The translations under genes and the position numbers were made by a program. 40,532 nucleotides of DNA from Saccharofermentans sp. (GTDB lineage: Bacteria > Bacillota > Clostridia > Saccharofermentanales > Saccharofermentanaceae): assembly GCA_024403715.1 (NCBI GenBank), contig JAKSRJ010000022.1, positions 1-40,532 of the forward strand. The letters run 5' to 3'. The notes under the pieces are model-generated. The model did not search any database. It was not told where the DNA came from and saw only the letters and a list, made by a program, of their open reading frames with translations. How positions within the stretch are numbered: the first letter of the stretch is position 1; each line of letters starts with the position of its first letter. Shown piece after piece: positions 25,749-33,531 of the stretch.

Positions 25749-26477
25749 ATGAAAAAGCCTAGTAAGTGGTTTAAGACTATTTTGTGGGGATTTATTGCTG
25801 CATTAGCATGCCTTTTATTAGCAACAACAGTTTGGCTCGGTGATTATTATAAGGCTGAAGACGGTGGGCTTAGTTTATCGGATATGCAATCACTGTCAGT
25901 TATAGTGCAGGATGATTATCTAGCAATATATCCTTCTGATGCTACTACTGGAATTATTCTATATCAGGGTGCCAAGGTAGATTATCTTGCATATGCTTCA
26001 TTGGCTAGAGCTTTTGCCGATAGAGGATTTCTTTGTATAGTTATTGATTCTCCTGCTAATATAGCAATTACAGATGTTGGTAAAGCAACCACAATCATTG
26101 CTAATTATCCACAAATAGATTCTTGGTATGTTGGTGGTCACTCCTTAGGTGGTGTGGTGGCAAGCCGTGAGATTCTAGAAAACGCTAAGTATTACGACGG
26201 ATTAATTTTACTAGCTTCATATGCAAATGTTGATTTAACTAATCTTGATATCAATGTTATCTCAGTTTATGGTGATCAAGATATCATTTTAAATCAAGAA
26301 TCTTATGATAATGCTTTAAGTAATTTGCCTTGCATTAATGAGTTGGTGATTGAAGGTGGAAATCATGCTCAGTTTGGTAACTACGGTTGGCAAAGTGGTG
26401 ATGGTGAAGCAACAATAACTGCTGATGAGCAGCAGGCGATTACAGCCGATTTTGTATTAGCTAATATCGGAGGCTAA
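25749..26477 (+). CDS. membrane-anchored alpha/beta hydrolase
   Basis: The 242-residue protein begins with a single N-terminal helix (about 8-32), probably an uncleaved anchor with the catalytic part outside the cell. The alpha/beta hydrolase fold follows: ILYQGAKVDYLAYASLARAF (oxyanion region), nucleophile elbow GGHSLGG (Ser near 134), acid region VYGDQD, and the C-terminal GGNHAQFGNYG with the catalytic His. Substrate is unknown. The start at 25749 is chosen because TGGAG lies 6 bases upstream and the -10 is at 25712. It is first in a long co-directional run; the exonuclease gene starts 1 base after its stop. Confidence 0.8.
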   Translation: MKKPSKWFKTILWGFIAALACLLLATTVWLGDYYKAEDGGLSLSDMQSLSVIVQDDYLAIYPSDATTGIILYQGAKVDYLAYASLARAFADRGFLCIVIDSPANIAITDVGKATTIIANYPQIDSWYVGGHSLGGVVASREILENAKYYDGLILLASYANVDLTNLDINVISVYGDQDIILNQESYDNALSNLPCINELVIEGGNHAQFGNYGWQSGDGEATITADEQQAITADFVLANIGG

Positions 26478-26478
26478 G

Positions 26479-27165
26479 ATGGGTCTTTCTATAACAACAG
26501 GAAAGAGCCTTAACAAATATCTTACAGACTATGTAGTCTTTGACTTAGAGACTACTGGACTTAGTACAGAAATAGAAGACGTTATCGAAGTATCAGCAAT
26601 TAAAGTTGTTAACGGAGAAATCGTTGATGAGTTTTCCACATTAGTTAATCCTCAAAGGCCAATACCTAAGGTGGCATCCGAAGTAAATAACATTACAGAT
26701 AGCATGGTTAAAGATGCTATGCCTTTCGACGTGGTGCTTAAGGATTTTATTGGCTTTATTGGAAATATGACTCTTGTTGGCCATAATATCGAGAGATTTG
26801 ATTTGCAGTTTATATATCGCGATTGCATGAGGTATTTTGGCAAGACTCTTGGTAATGATTACGTAGATACACTAAAGCTTGCTAGAAGCTATCGTCCTGA
26901 TTTGAAGAGCAGAAGTCTTGGCGTTCTAGCTGAGCTTTATGGAATATCAACTTTAGGTGCTCATAGAGCACTTGCTGATTGTAAGATGAACCAGAAGGTG
27001 TACGAGTGCTTGGCAAATGAGATGGATCCAGAGGTTATGGTCTCACGTGGCATTAAGGTTTGCTCTAAGTGTGGAAGCCCAATGAAGCAAAGAGATGGAA
27101 AGTATGGTAAGTTTTATGGCTGTTGTGCTTATCCAGAATGCAAGAATACTGAAGATATTAAGTAG
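26479..27165 (+). CDS. DnaQ-like 3'-5' exonuclease with C-terminal zinc finger
   Basis: The 228-residue protein is a DEDDh exonuclease: ExoI VVFDLETTGLS (Asp22, Glu24), ExoII GHNIERFDLQF, and ExoIII TLGAHRALADC with its His. After about residue 190 it carries CSKCGSPMKQRDGKYGKFYG followed by CxxYPxC, a four-cysteine zinc ribbon of the topoisomerase I C-terminal type, which binds single-stranded nucleic acid. The fusion gives a nuclease with its own nucleic-acid grip, useful in repair or RNA/DNA end trimming. GGAGG precedes the ATG, overlapping the hydrolase stop region. Confidence 0.85.
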   Translation: MGLSITTGKSLNKYLTDYVVFDLETTGLSTEIEDVIEVSAIKVVNGEIVDEFSTLVNPQRPIPKVASEVNNITDSMVKDAMPFDVVLKDFIGFIGNMTLVGHNIERFDLQFIYRDCMRYFGKTLGNDYVDTLKLARSYRPDLKSRSLGVLAELYGISTLGAHRALADCKMNQKVYECLANEMDPEVMVSRGIKVCSKCGSPMKQRDGKYGKFYGCCAYPECKNTEDIK

Positions 27166-27177
27166 GAGAGATAATAT

Positions 27178-27717
27178 ATGAGATATTTGGTCGTATCAGA
27201 TATACACGGTTCTATGTTTTATGGAGGCAAGATTCCTGAGCTGTTTGAGCGTGAACAAGCTGACGAATTAATTTTGCTTGGGGACTTGTATTACCACGGC
27301 CCTCGTAATCCTCTTCCTGAGGACTATAGACCAATGGATGTATCTAAGATGCTTAATGGCATGAAGGAAACTCTAGTTGCTATTCGTGGTAACTGTGATG
27401 CTGAAGTAGATGAGATGATTTCAGAGTTCCAATTTAACGATTACGTAGTTAAGGAGATTTCTGGCAAGAAGTTCTACTTTACACATGGTCACCACGTAAA
27501 TATCGATAATGCTCCTGATGAGGAGTTTGATGCTATAGTTTACGGCCACTTCCATACTGGTTTTATTAAGGTATCAGATGGTAAGATTTATGCGAACGCT
27601 GGATCCATGTCGCTTCCTAAGAATGATACAGCACATAGTTATATCGTTATTGATGATGAATCTATGGTGCTTAAGGATCTAGATGGCGAGATTATTGAAA
27701 GTATTAATTTGAAGTGA
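27178..27717 (+). CDS. YfcE/MJ0936-type metallophosphoesterase
   Basis: The 179-residue protein is a small calcineurin-like phosphodiesterase. Metal ligands are visible in order: VVSDIHG (Asp8, His10), LLGDLYYHG, IRGNCDAEV, FTHGHH and YGHFHTG. It matches YfcE of E. coli (phosphodiesterase on artificial substrates; the natural substrate is unsettled). AGGAGAG precedes the ATG, 12 bases after the exonuclease gene, and the TSCPD gene follows by 9 bases. Confidence 0.9.
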   Translation: MRYLVVSDIHGSMFYGGKIPELFEREQADELILLGDLYYHGPRNPLPEDYRPMDVSKMLNGMKETLVAIRGNCDAEVDEMISEFQFNDYVVKEISGKKFYFTHGHHVNIDNAPDEEFDAIVYGHFHTGFIKVSDGKIYANAGSMSLPKNDTAHSYIVIDDESMVLKDLDGEIIESINLK

Positions 27718-27726
27718 GGTATAAAA

Positions 27727-27969
27727 ATGATTATTGATTTCACACCACGCGGAGTTTGTTCTAGAAGAATTAAAATTGAAGTTAATGACGGTGTTATTGA
27801 TAACGTTCAGTTTACTGGCGGTTGTAATGGTAATACTCAGGGTGTAGCAGCTCTTGTTAAGGGTATGACAGTAGAAGATGCTATCTCTCGTATGGAAGGT
27901 ATCGATTGTAATGGCCGTGGTACTTCCTGCCCAGACCAGCTTGCTCAGGCTTTGAAGCAGGCTCTTTGA
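27727..27969 (+). CDS. TSCPD-domain small protein (TIGR03905 type)
   Basis: The 80-residue protein is a free-standing TSCPD domain, the module otherwise found at the C-terminus of some adenosylcobalamin-dependent ribonucleotide reductases. It shows the family's VCSRRI and FTGGCNGNTQGVAALVKG blocks and the final NGRGTSCPDQLAQAL. Cysteines at three conserved places suggest metal binding. Its role as a single protein is not established. GAGGT precedes the ATG. Confidence 0.9.
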   Translation: MIIDFTPRGVCSRRIKIEVNDGVIDNVQFTGGCNGNTQGVAALVKGMTVEDAISRMEGIDCNGRGTSCPDQLAQALKQAL

Positions 27970-27980
27970 TAGGAGGTTTT

Positions 27981-28874
27981 ATGCTATTAAAGGGTGATTT
28001 TAGCGAAGAGACTAAGGTCGACCATGTGGTGCCTGAATGGGCCAAGTATATGGATGAAGGCGATTTTATCAGCTATATGCCTTCCTATGTTGGTAATAAG
28101 TACTTAGATAAGTTTGAAGAATTAAAGCTTATGTCAGAAGAGAAAGGTGAGATTACTTATTACCTCTATGATCCAACTAAGAATGGCTTTTCTGCTGATG
28201 GTAAGTATCCACTTCTTATGTTTATCCACGGCTACACAAATGCTATGGATGGTATTAAGTGTGTTGGTCACTCTGGTGCCGAGATGTTTGCAGATCCTGT
28301 AAGACAGGAGAAGATGGGTGGTGCATATCTTCTGGTTCCTCTTGCAAATGAGCGTCGTAATGAGAATGGCGAAGTAGTTGATTCTTGGGATGAAGGTTAT
28401 CTTCCAGGTCTTAAGTCAATTATCGAGAAGACTTTAAGCGAGAATCCAGCTATCTCTAAGGTTGCAATCGGAGGCGGTTCTTCTGGCGGATTTATGACAT
28501 GGAATATGATTAACGCATATCCAGAGATGTTTGCTGGAGCATTCCCAGTATCTGGCTGCAACGATGATATCTGTAAGTGCATCGATACTCATATTATGAT
28601 TTTGTTCGCTTGCTCGAGATACGATGAGTTTGGCGCCTTCGATAGAATCGGGGAGGAAAATATTAAGAAGCTTGAAGCTGCTTCTAATGTGATTACTTAT
28701 TTCCCTAAGTTTCTTCGTAATGGTGATGGCGGAGTAGCGTCTTTGTATTTTGGTATCGAGATGGGCCAGCATTGCATGATTACTCAGCTACAAGCCGATT
28801 TTATCTACGATGATGGAACCCCTTATATTCCTGAATTGCCAGATGGTATGACTGGTTGGTTCAGAGATTTGTAA
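27981..28874 (+). CDS. alpha/beta hydrolase, esterase-like
   Basis: The 297-residue cytoplasmic protein resembles prolyl-oligopeptidase/PHB-depolymerase-like esterases. It has LLMFIHGYTNAMDG (oxyanion loop), nucleophile elbow GGGSSGGFMTWNM, FAGAFPVSGCND, and a late MGQHCM that could supply the catalytic His. It has no signal peptide. The start is ATG 27981 because AGGAGG at 27971-27976 is ideally spaced; an in-frame GTG or ATG further up would lie inside or before that site. It overlaps nothing and is 11 bases after the TSCPD gene. Confidence 0.8.
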   Translation: MLLKGDFSEETKVDHVVPEWAKYMDEGDFISYMPSYVGNKYLDKFEELKLMSEEKGEITYYLYDPTKNGFSADGKYPLLMFIHGYTNAMDGIKCVGHSGAEMFADPVRQEKMGGAYLLVPLANERRNENGEVVDSWDEGYLPGLKSIIEKTLSENPAISKVAIGGGSSGGFMTWNMINAYPEMFAGAFPVSGCNDDICKCIDTHIMILFACSRYDEFGAFDRIGEENIKKLEAASNVITYFPKFLRNGDGGVASLYFGIEMGQHCMITQLQADFIYDDGTPYIPELPDGMTGWFRDL

Positions 28875-28875
28875 T

Positions 28876-28950
28876 ATGGATGATAGTGTCTTTGTTGAAG
28901 TTATTAACGAGATTGATAGGCGAGTAAAGTTACTAGGTGAAGAATGCTAA
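28876..28950 (+). CDS. possible 24-residue coupled peptide
   Basis: ATG at 28876, one base after the esterase stop, opens a 24-codon frame (MDDSVFVEVINEIDRRV and seven more residues) that ends at 28950, 7 bases past the antiporter start at 28944. Its ribosome binding site is weak. It could be a coupling peptide that keeps ribosomes moving into the antiporter gene, a short unknown protein, or chance. Confidence 0.3.
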   Translation: MDDSVFVEVINEIDRRVKLLGEEC

Positions 28951-30122
28951 TTAGTATCGCGTACATCCTATTTGCTGGATTATTACTTGGAACTTTGTGT
29001 AAGAAGATTAAGTTCCCGAGTTTATTTGGAATGATTATCGCGGGAATACTAATTGGCCCTCATGTTTTCAATCTGATTGACAGCAGTGTCCTTAGTATCT
29101 CTGCTGAGATTCGTAAAATCGCCCTGATTATTATTCTCATTCGTGCTGGTCTTAAGTTGTCTTTTGATGATTTGAAAAAAGTAGGAAGACCTGCGATTTT
29201 GATGTGCTTTGTACCAGCTGCATTTGAAGTGGTTGGTATGATTTTGCTAGCTCCTAAGCTTCTAGGTATTAGTATTTTGGAGGCAGCTATCTTAGGATCC
29301 GTAGTGGGCGCTGTATCTCCAGCTGTTATTGTTCCTAGAATGATTAAACTAATCGATGAAGGTTATGGAACAAATAAGGGAATCCCTCAGATGATTTTGG
29401 CAGGCGCATCAGTTGATGATGTATTTGTAATTGTATTATTTACGACTTTTACATCACTTGCTCAGGGAGAATCAATAAGCGTTAGAAGCTTTGTGAATAT
29501 ACCAATCTCAATAGTTACTGGTATTGTAATCGGTCTTGCTGTCGGGTTTGTATTAGTCTGGTTCTTTAATAAGTTCCATATGAGAGATTCAATCAAGGTA
29601 TTGATAATTCTTGGTATGTCTTTTGTACTGGTATTTATCGAAGATACATTTGGAAGTTTGCTGCCTTTCGCGTCACTAATTGCAATAATGGCATTAGGCT
29701 TAATGATTAAGCGCCAGAAGAATGCTCTTGCAGTTCGTTTGTCGTCTAAGTTTGATAAACTTTGGGTTCCAGCGGAGATATTTCTCTTTGTATTAGTCGG
29801 CGCTTCAGTTGCTATTGATAGTCTTAAGACTGCTGGCGCAAGTGGCGTAATTTTAATTCTCTGTGTACTCGTATTCCGAATGATTGGAGTGTTTGTTTGT
29901 CTAATAAAGACTCCACTTAATATAAAAGAGCGTGTATTTTCAATGCTTGCATATTCTCCTAAGGCGACTGTCCAAGCTGCAATTGGTGGGATCCCACTGG
30001 CGATGGGACTAATGTGTGGAGATATCGTGCTTACAGTATCAGTAATTGCCATTATGCTCACAGCGCCACTAGGAGCCTTCGCGATTGATTTGACGTATAG
30101 GAAGTTTTTGGAGAAGTCATAA
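28944..30122 (+). CDS. cation:proton antiporter (CPA family)
   Basis: The 392-residue membrane protein with about twelve helices matches the Na+(K+)/H+ antiporters of the CPA superfamily. It has FPSLFGMIIAGILIGPHVFN near the N-terminus, LIRAGLKLSFDDLKK, LGSVVGAVSPAVIVP and ASVDDVFVIVLFT, where the Asp pair is the expected ion site. There is no soluble regulatory domain. AGGTGA precedes the ATG. It exports Na+ or K+ against protons for pH or salt homeostasis; specificity is not predictable. Confidence 0.88.
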   Translation: MLISIAYILFAGLLLGTLCKKIKFPSLFGMIIAGILIGPHVFNLIDSSVLSISAEIRKIALIIILIRAGLKLSFDDLKKVGRPAILMCFVPAAFEVVGMILLAPKLLGISILEAAILGSVVGAVSPAVIVPRMIKLIDEGYGTNKGIPQMILAGASVDDVFVIVLFTTFTSLAQGESISVRSFVNIPISIVTGIVIGLAVGFVLVWFFNKFHMRDSIKVLIILGMSFVLVFIEDTFGSLLPFASLIAIMALGLMIKRQKNALAVRLSSKFDKLWVPAEIFLFVLVGASVAIDSLKTAGASGVILILCVLVFRMIGVFVCLIKTPLNIKERVFSMLAYSPKATVQAAIGGIPLAMGLMCGDIVLTVSVIAIMLTAPLGAFAIDLTYRKFLEKS

Positions 30123-30143
30123 ATAGAAAGTGGGTGAGAATTT

Positions 30144-30887
30144 ATGCAGTACACATATACTAAGAATTTCAATACATCATATTCTTCTATTGATCGTACA
30201 GGAAAGCTTGGATTAGTAGAACTAATGAGCCTTAACCAGGAGATGATTACTGAGTTCTATGGTTCTGTTGGTAGCGATAATCTGATTTTACGAGAGAAAT
30301 GCAATGCAGCGTGGCTTTACACCCGAACTAAGGTAAAAGTAATTAGTCTTCCAACCTGGAATACAAAAACTAAAGCAGTTGCTTATATTACTTCAATGTC
30401 TCCAATCCGTATGGAAATTGAGGTTGACCTTGTGGATGAAGAAGGTAATTTCTTGTTTGTTGCAAAAACTGAGATGTGTGCAATTGATTTTGAGCAGAGA
30501 AAACTTAGGAAAATTGATACTCTAGAATTTCCACAGGATGCAGAGACAATGCCTTCTAACCTCCCTGAAGCATTTGCAAAAAACAGAACTCAGTTTGATG
30601 CTACTGATTTAAGCTACAGTCAGAAAGTATATGCGAGCGATACGGATTTTACTGATCATACAAATAATGTTCGCTATGTAAAATTTCTGATGAATACATT
30701 TGATACTTCGTTTTATGATGAGAATCAAATAACTGGTTTTGAGATTCAGTTTGCCAAGGAATCCAAGCAGGATGATATCTTAGATATCTATAGAAAAGAA
30801 ACTTCAGGTAATGAATACAGCTTTTTGATTAATAAAGGTGACGAGGCTATTATTAAGGCTGTAATTAACTACGAGCAATTGAAGTAA
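30144..30887 (+). CDS. acyl-ACP thioesterase
   Basis: The 247-residue protein has two hot-dog domains as in bacterial acyl-ACP thioesterases of the plant FatA/FatB family (PF01643). Landmarks are LGLVELMSLNQEM in the first domain, WLYTRTKVKVISLPTW, and TDFTDHTNNVRYVKFLMN (about 170-187) in the second, which holds the catalytic Asn/His region of the family. It frees fatty acids from acyl carrier protein; chain length is unknown. GGGTGAG precedes the ATG. The aminotransferase starts 10 bases later. Confidence 0.88.
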   Translation: MQYTYTKNFNTSYSSIDRTGKLGLVELMSLNQEMITEFYGSVGSDNLILREKCNAAWLYTRTKVKVISLPTWNTKTKAVAYITSMSPIRMEIEVDLVDEEGNFLFVAKTEMCAIDFEQRKLRKIDTLEFPQDAETMPSNLPEAFAKNRTQFDATDLSYSQKVYASDTDFTDHTNNVRYVKFLMNTFDTSFYDENQITGFEIQFAKESKQDDILDIYRKETSGNEYSFLINKGDEAIIKAVINYEQLK

Positions 30888-30897
30888 GAGGTATCCG

Positions 30898-32058
30898 ATG
30901 CCAGCACTAAGCGAGAGAACATCAAGATTTACAGATTCAGTCATAAGAAGAATGACACGAATATCTGATGAATATAATGCGATTAATTTATCTCAGGGCT
31001 TTCCTGATTTTGATCCCCCTAAGGAATTGACAGATGCTTTGGCATCTGTTGCTCCTGTAGGTCCACATCAGTACGCGCTTACATGGGGAGCGAAGAATTT
31101 TAGGGATGCACTAGCAGCTAAGTATAAGCATTTCGCTGGCGTTGATATCGATCCAGAAAAAGAGATTGTCGTTACATGTGGTAGTACCGAGGCGATGATG
31201 GCTGCTATGATGTCTGTCGCAAATCCTGGGGATAAGGTTATAGTGTTTTCTCCATTTTATGAGAACTACGGTGCGGATACGATTTTATCTGGTGCAGAGC
31301 CTATTTATGTTCCACTTGTACCTCCGCTTTTTAACTATGATCCTGAGGTGCTTGAGGACGCCTTTCGCCAGAAGCCTAAGGCTATTGTAATCTGTAATCC
31401 GTCTAACCCATGTGGTAAGGTTTTTACCAGGGAAGAACTCGTGTTTATTGGCGAATTAGCTCGAAAGTATGATGCGTGGATTATCACAGACGAAGTGTAT
31501 GAGCACATCCTATATAAGCCTTATGAACACGTGTATGCGATGAATCTTCCAGGTCTTCGTGATAGAGTGATTGTATGTAACTCTTTGTCTAAGACTTATT
31601 CTATAACTGGCTGGAGACTAGGTTATGTTATTGCTCCAGCGGGAGTCGCTGAGAGAGTTAAGAAAGTGCATGATTTTCTCACCGTAGGTGCAGCTGCGCC
31701 ACTTATGGAGGCTGCGGTAACAGCACTTAAGTTTGATGATAGTTACTATAAGAATCTTCAGGAACACTACACTCATATGAAGAACTTGTTTGTAGGCGGT
31801 ATGCGTAATCTTGGATTATCATTCACTGAGCCTCAGGGGGCTTATTATGTGCTGATGGATATTAGTGAATTTGGTTATAAAGACGATAATGAATTTTGTG
31901 TTGATTTGGCAAGTAAAGTAGGCGTCGGTGCTGTTCCAGGTTCAAGTTTTTTCAGAGAACCAGTTAATCATCTTATTAGATTTCACTTTGCTAAGAGGGA
32001 TGAGACTTTGTATGCTGCGCTTGACAGACTTTCTGATATAGGTAAGCTCAAAAGGTAA
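30898..32058 (+). CDS. class I/II aminotransferase, PLP-dependent
   Basis: The 386-residue fold-type I enzyme shows INLSQGFPDFDPPKEL at the start, CNPSNPCGKVFTREEL, ITDEVYEHILY, and the PLP-binding Lys232 in NSLSKTYSITGWRLGYVIAP. Final Arg is in NHLIRFHFA. It is close to aspartate/aromatic or kynurenine-type aminotransferases; the amino donor cannot be told. AAGAGG precedes the ATG. A pyridoxal kinase follows 15 bases downstream, which would supply its cofactor. Confidence 0.88.
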   Translation: MPALSERTSRFTDSVIRRMTRISDEYNAINLSQGFPDFDPPKELTDALASVAPVGPHQYALTWGAKNFRDALAAKYKHFAGVDIDPEKEIVVTCGSTEAMMAAMMSVANPGDKVIVFSPFYENYGADTILSGAEPIYVPLVPPLFNYDPEVLEDAFRQKPKAIVICNPSNPCGKVFTREELVFIGELARKYDAWIITDEVYEHILYKPYEHVYAMNLPGLRDRVIVCNSLSKTYSITGWRLGYVIAPAGVAERVKKVHDFLTVGAAAPLMEAAVTALKFDDSYYKNLQEHYTHMKNLFVGGMRNLGLSFTEPQGAYYVLMDISEFGYKDDNEFCVDLASKVGVGAVPGSSFFREPVNHLIRFHFAKRDETLYAALDRLSDIGKLKR

Positions 32059-32073
32059 AAAGAGTAATTAGAC

Positions 32074-32895
32074 ATGACAAAAAGAGTAGTATCAGTTCAG
32101 GATATATCGTGCTTAGGACAGTGCTCACAGACTGTGGCATTGCCTATATTGTCTGTGCTTGGAATTGAGACGGTTATCTTACCCTCTGCTGTATTAAGTA
32201 CACATACAGGATGCTTTGAAGGCTTTACAGTTCATGATCTAACTGAAGAGATGCCTAAGATTATTGCTCACTGGAAAAAAGAAAATATCACATTTGATGC
32301 TATCTATACAGGCTATATTGGTGATGTTCGCCAGTTTGATTACATAATCGATTTGAAAAAGCAGCTTAATCCAGGTGGGTTTGTTATTGTTGACCCGGCT
32401 ATCGCTGATATGGGCGAACTATATCCTGCTTTGAGTCTAGATATTGTAGACGGAATGAAGAAGCTAATAACTCAGGCTGATATCATTATTCCTAACATCA
32501 CTGAGGCTTCTATTATTACTGATACTCCTTACAAAAATAGTTATTCTCAGGAAGAGATTGAAGTTATTCTTCATAAATTAGCAGATAGAGGTCCACGATA
32601 TAGTGTAATTACAGGCGTAAGCTTTGAACCAGGTAAGATTGGGGCTGGATGCCTTGATAAGAGCACAGGGGAGATAACTTACTACTTTAATGATTATGTA
32701 GATAAAGTCTGCTATGGAACTGGTGATATTTTCTCATCCGTTGTAGTTGGGCGCCTTGTTAATGGCAGTACAGTATATGACGCTCTTAAATCCGCAAGTG
32801 ACTTCGTTACCTCCTGTATTCGCGCTACTTTAGATGATGACGATCACTTTTATGGCGTGCATTTCGAGAGTGTGCTTGGTGATCTTTTAAGATAA
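32074..32895 (+). CDS. pdxY: pyridoxal/pyridoxamine kinase
   Basis: The 273-residue ribokinase-fold enzyme phosphorylates vitamin B6 vitamers to make PLP. It has VVSVQDISCLGQCSQTVALP at the N-terminus (the PdxY/PdxK substrate region, with Ser replacing part of the usual GxVGN pattern), YTGYIGDVRQ, IIVPN-type PNITEASIIT, and the catalytic GTGDIFSSVVVG with Asp. Whether it is PdxY or PdxK in specificity is uncertain. An ECF S component and another PLP enzyme lie directly downstream. Confidence 0.85.
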   Translation: MTKRVVSVQDISCLGQCSQTVALPILSVLGIETVILPSAVLSTHTGCFEGFTVHDLTEEMPKIIAHWKKENITFDAIYTGYIGDVRQFDYIIDLKKQLNPGGFVIVDPAIADMGELYPALSLDIVDGMKKLITQADIIIPNITEASIITDTPYKNSYSQEEIEVILHKLADRGPRYSVITGVSFEPGKIGAGCLDKSTGEITYYFNDYVDKVCYGTGDIFSSVVVGRLVNGSTVYDALKSASDFVTSCIRATLDDDDHFYGVHFESVLGDLLR

Positions 32896-32905
32896 ATATA
32901 TTACC

Positions 32906-32967
32906 ATCTGGTCTTATAAAATTATCGGAATTTGACTATTAATGAATGACCAGATTCGGATTATAAT
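32906..32967 (+). promoter_or_regulatory. inverted repeat and -10 box before the ECF S gene
   Basis: ATCTGGTC (32906-32913) and GACCAGAT (32948-32955) are perfect 8-bp inverted arms separated by 34 bases. A perfect TATAAT follows at 32962-32967, with the right arm where the promoter spacer would be. This suggests an internal promoter under control of an unknown factor. The start codon is 39 bases downstream. Confidence 0.5.
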
Positions 32968-33006
32968 TCTCCTTATTGAAATGAAGTATCTTTGAGGAAG
33001 GGTTAT

Positions 33007-33531
33007 ATGGCGAATAATAATCGAAGGAAAATCCAAGAGATTTCACTTATAGCAGTTTTTATTGCTTTAGTTTTTGTTTTCACGATGCTTGTGAATATTA
33101 AGTGGCCTTTTGGTAATGGTGGTCTTGTGCATCTTGGTAATGTCCCTCTTTTTGTATGTTCAATAATGCTTGGTAAGAAGTCTGGCGCTATTGCTGGTGC
33201 TGTTGGCATGAGCTTATTTGATGTGTTTTCTGGATGGGCTATGTGGGCTCCATTTACATTTGTTATCGTTGGCCTTATGGGCTATGTAGTAGGTTTAATT
33301 ACTGAGAACAGAAAAACAATGTTCTGGTATTCAGTTTCTATGATTGCTGCATTAGCAATTAAGCTTGTTGGTTATTTTTTTACTGAGTGGATTTTATATG
33401 GAAGTCCTCTAGCAGCACTTCAGTCTATTCCAGGTAATATCATTCAGATTGGTGTTGCAGCTGTTGTAGTGTTAATTGCCATAAAACCACTTGAATCTGC
33501 AGCAAAGGCGGTTGGAATTAAGCATGTATAA
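33007..33531 (+). CDS. ECF transporter S component, probably for a vitamin B6 form
   Basis: The 174-residue membrane protein with about five to six helices matches the ECF S-component family: ISLIAVFIALVFVFTML, VHLGNVPLFVCSIMLGKKSG, AIAGAVGMSLFDVFSGW and APFTFVIVGLMGYVVG. The pyridoxal kinase gene immediately upstream suggests pyridoxine or a related compound as ligand (HmpT/PdxU-like; context inference only). The start is ATG 33007, since GAGGAAGGG lies just before it; the upstream in-frame TTG at 32992 overlaps that site. The C-terminus overlaps the next gene by 8 bases. Confidence 0.8.
   Translation: MANNNRRKIQEISLIAVFIALVFVFTMLVNIKWPFGNGGLVHLGNVPLFVCSIMLGKKSGAIAGAVGMSLFDVFSGWAMWAPFTFVIVGLMGYVVGLITENRKTMFWYSVSMIAALAIKLVGYFFTEWILYGSPLAALQSIPGNIIQIGVAAVVVLIAIKPLESAAKAVGIKHV

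Noticed and set aside
33491..33523. Longer N-terminus for the class V aminotransferase
   Set aside because: It lies wholly inside the ECF S gene, and the family normally begins close to the PGPT motif.
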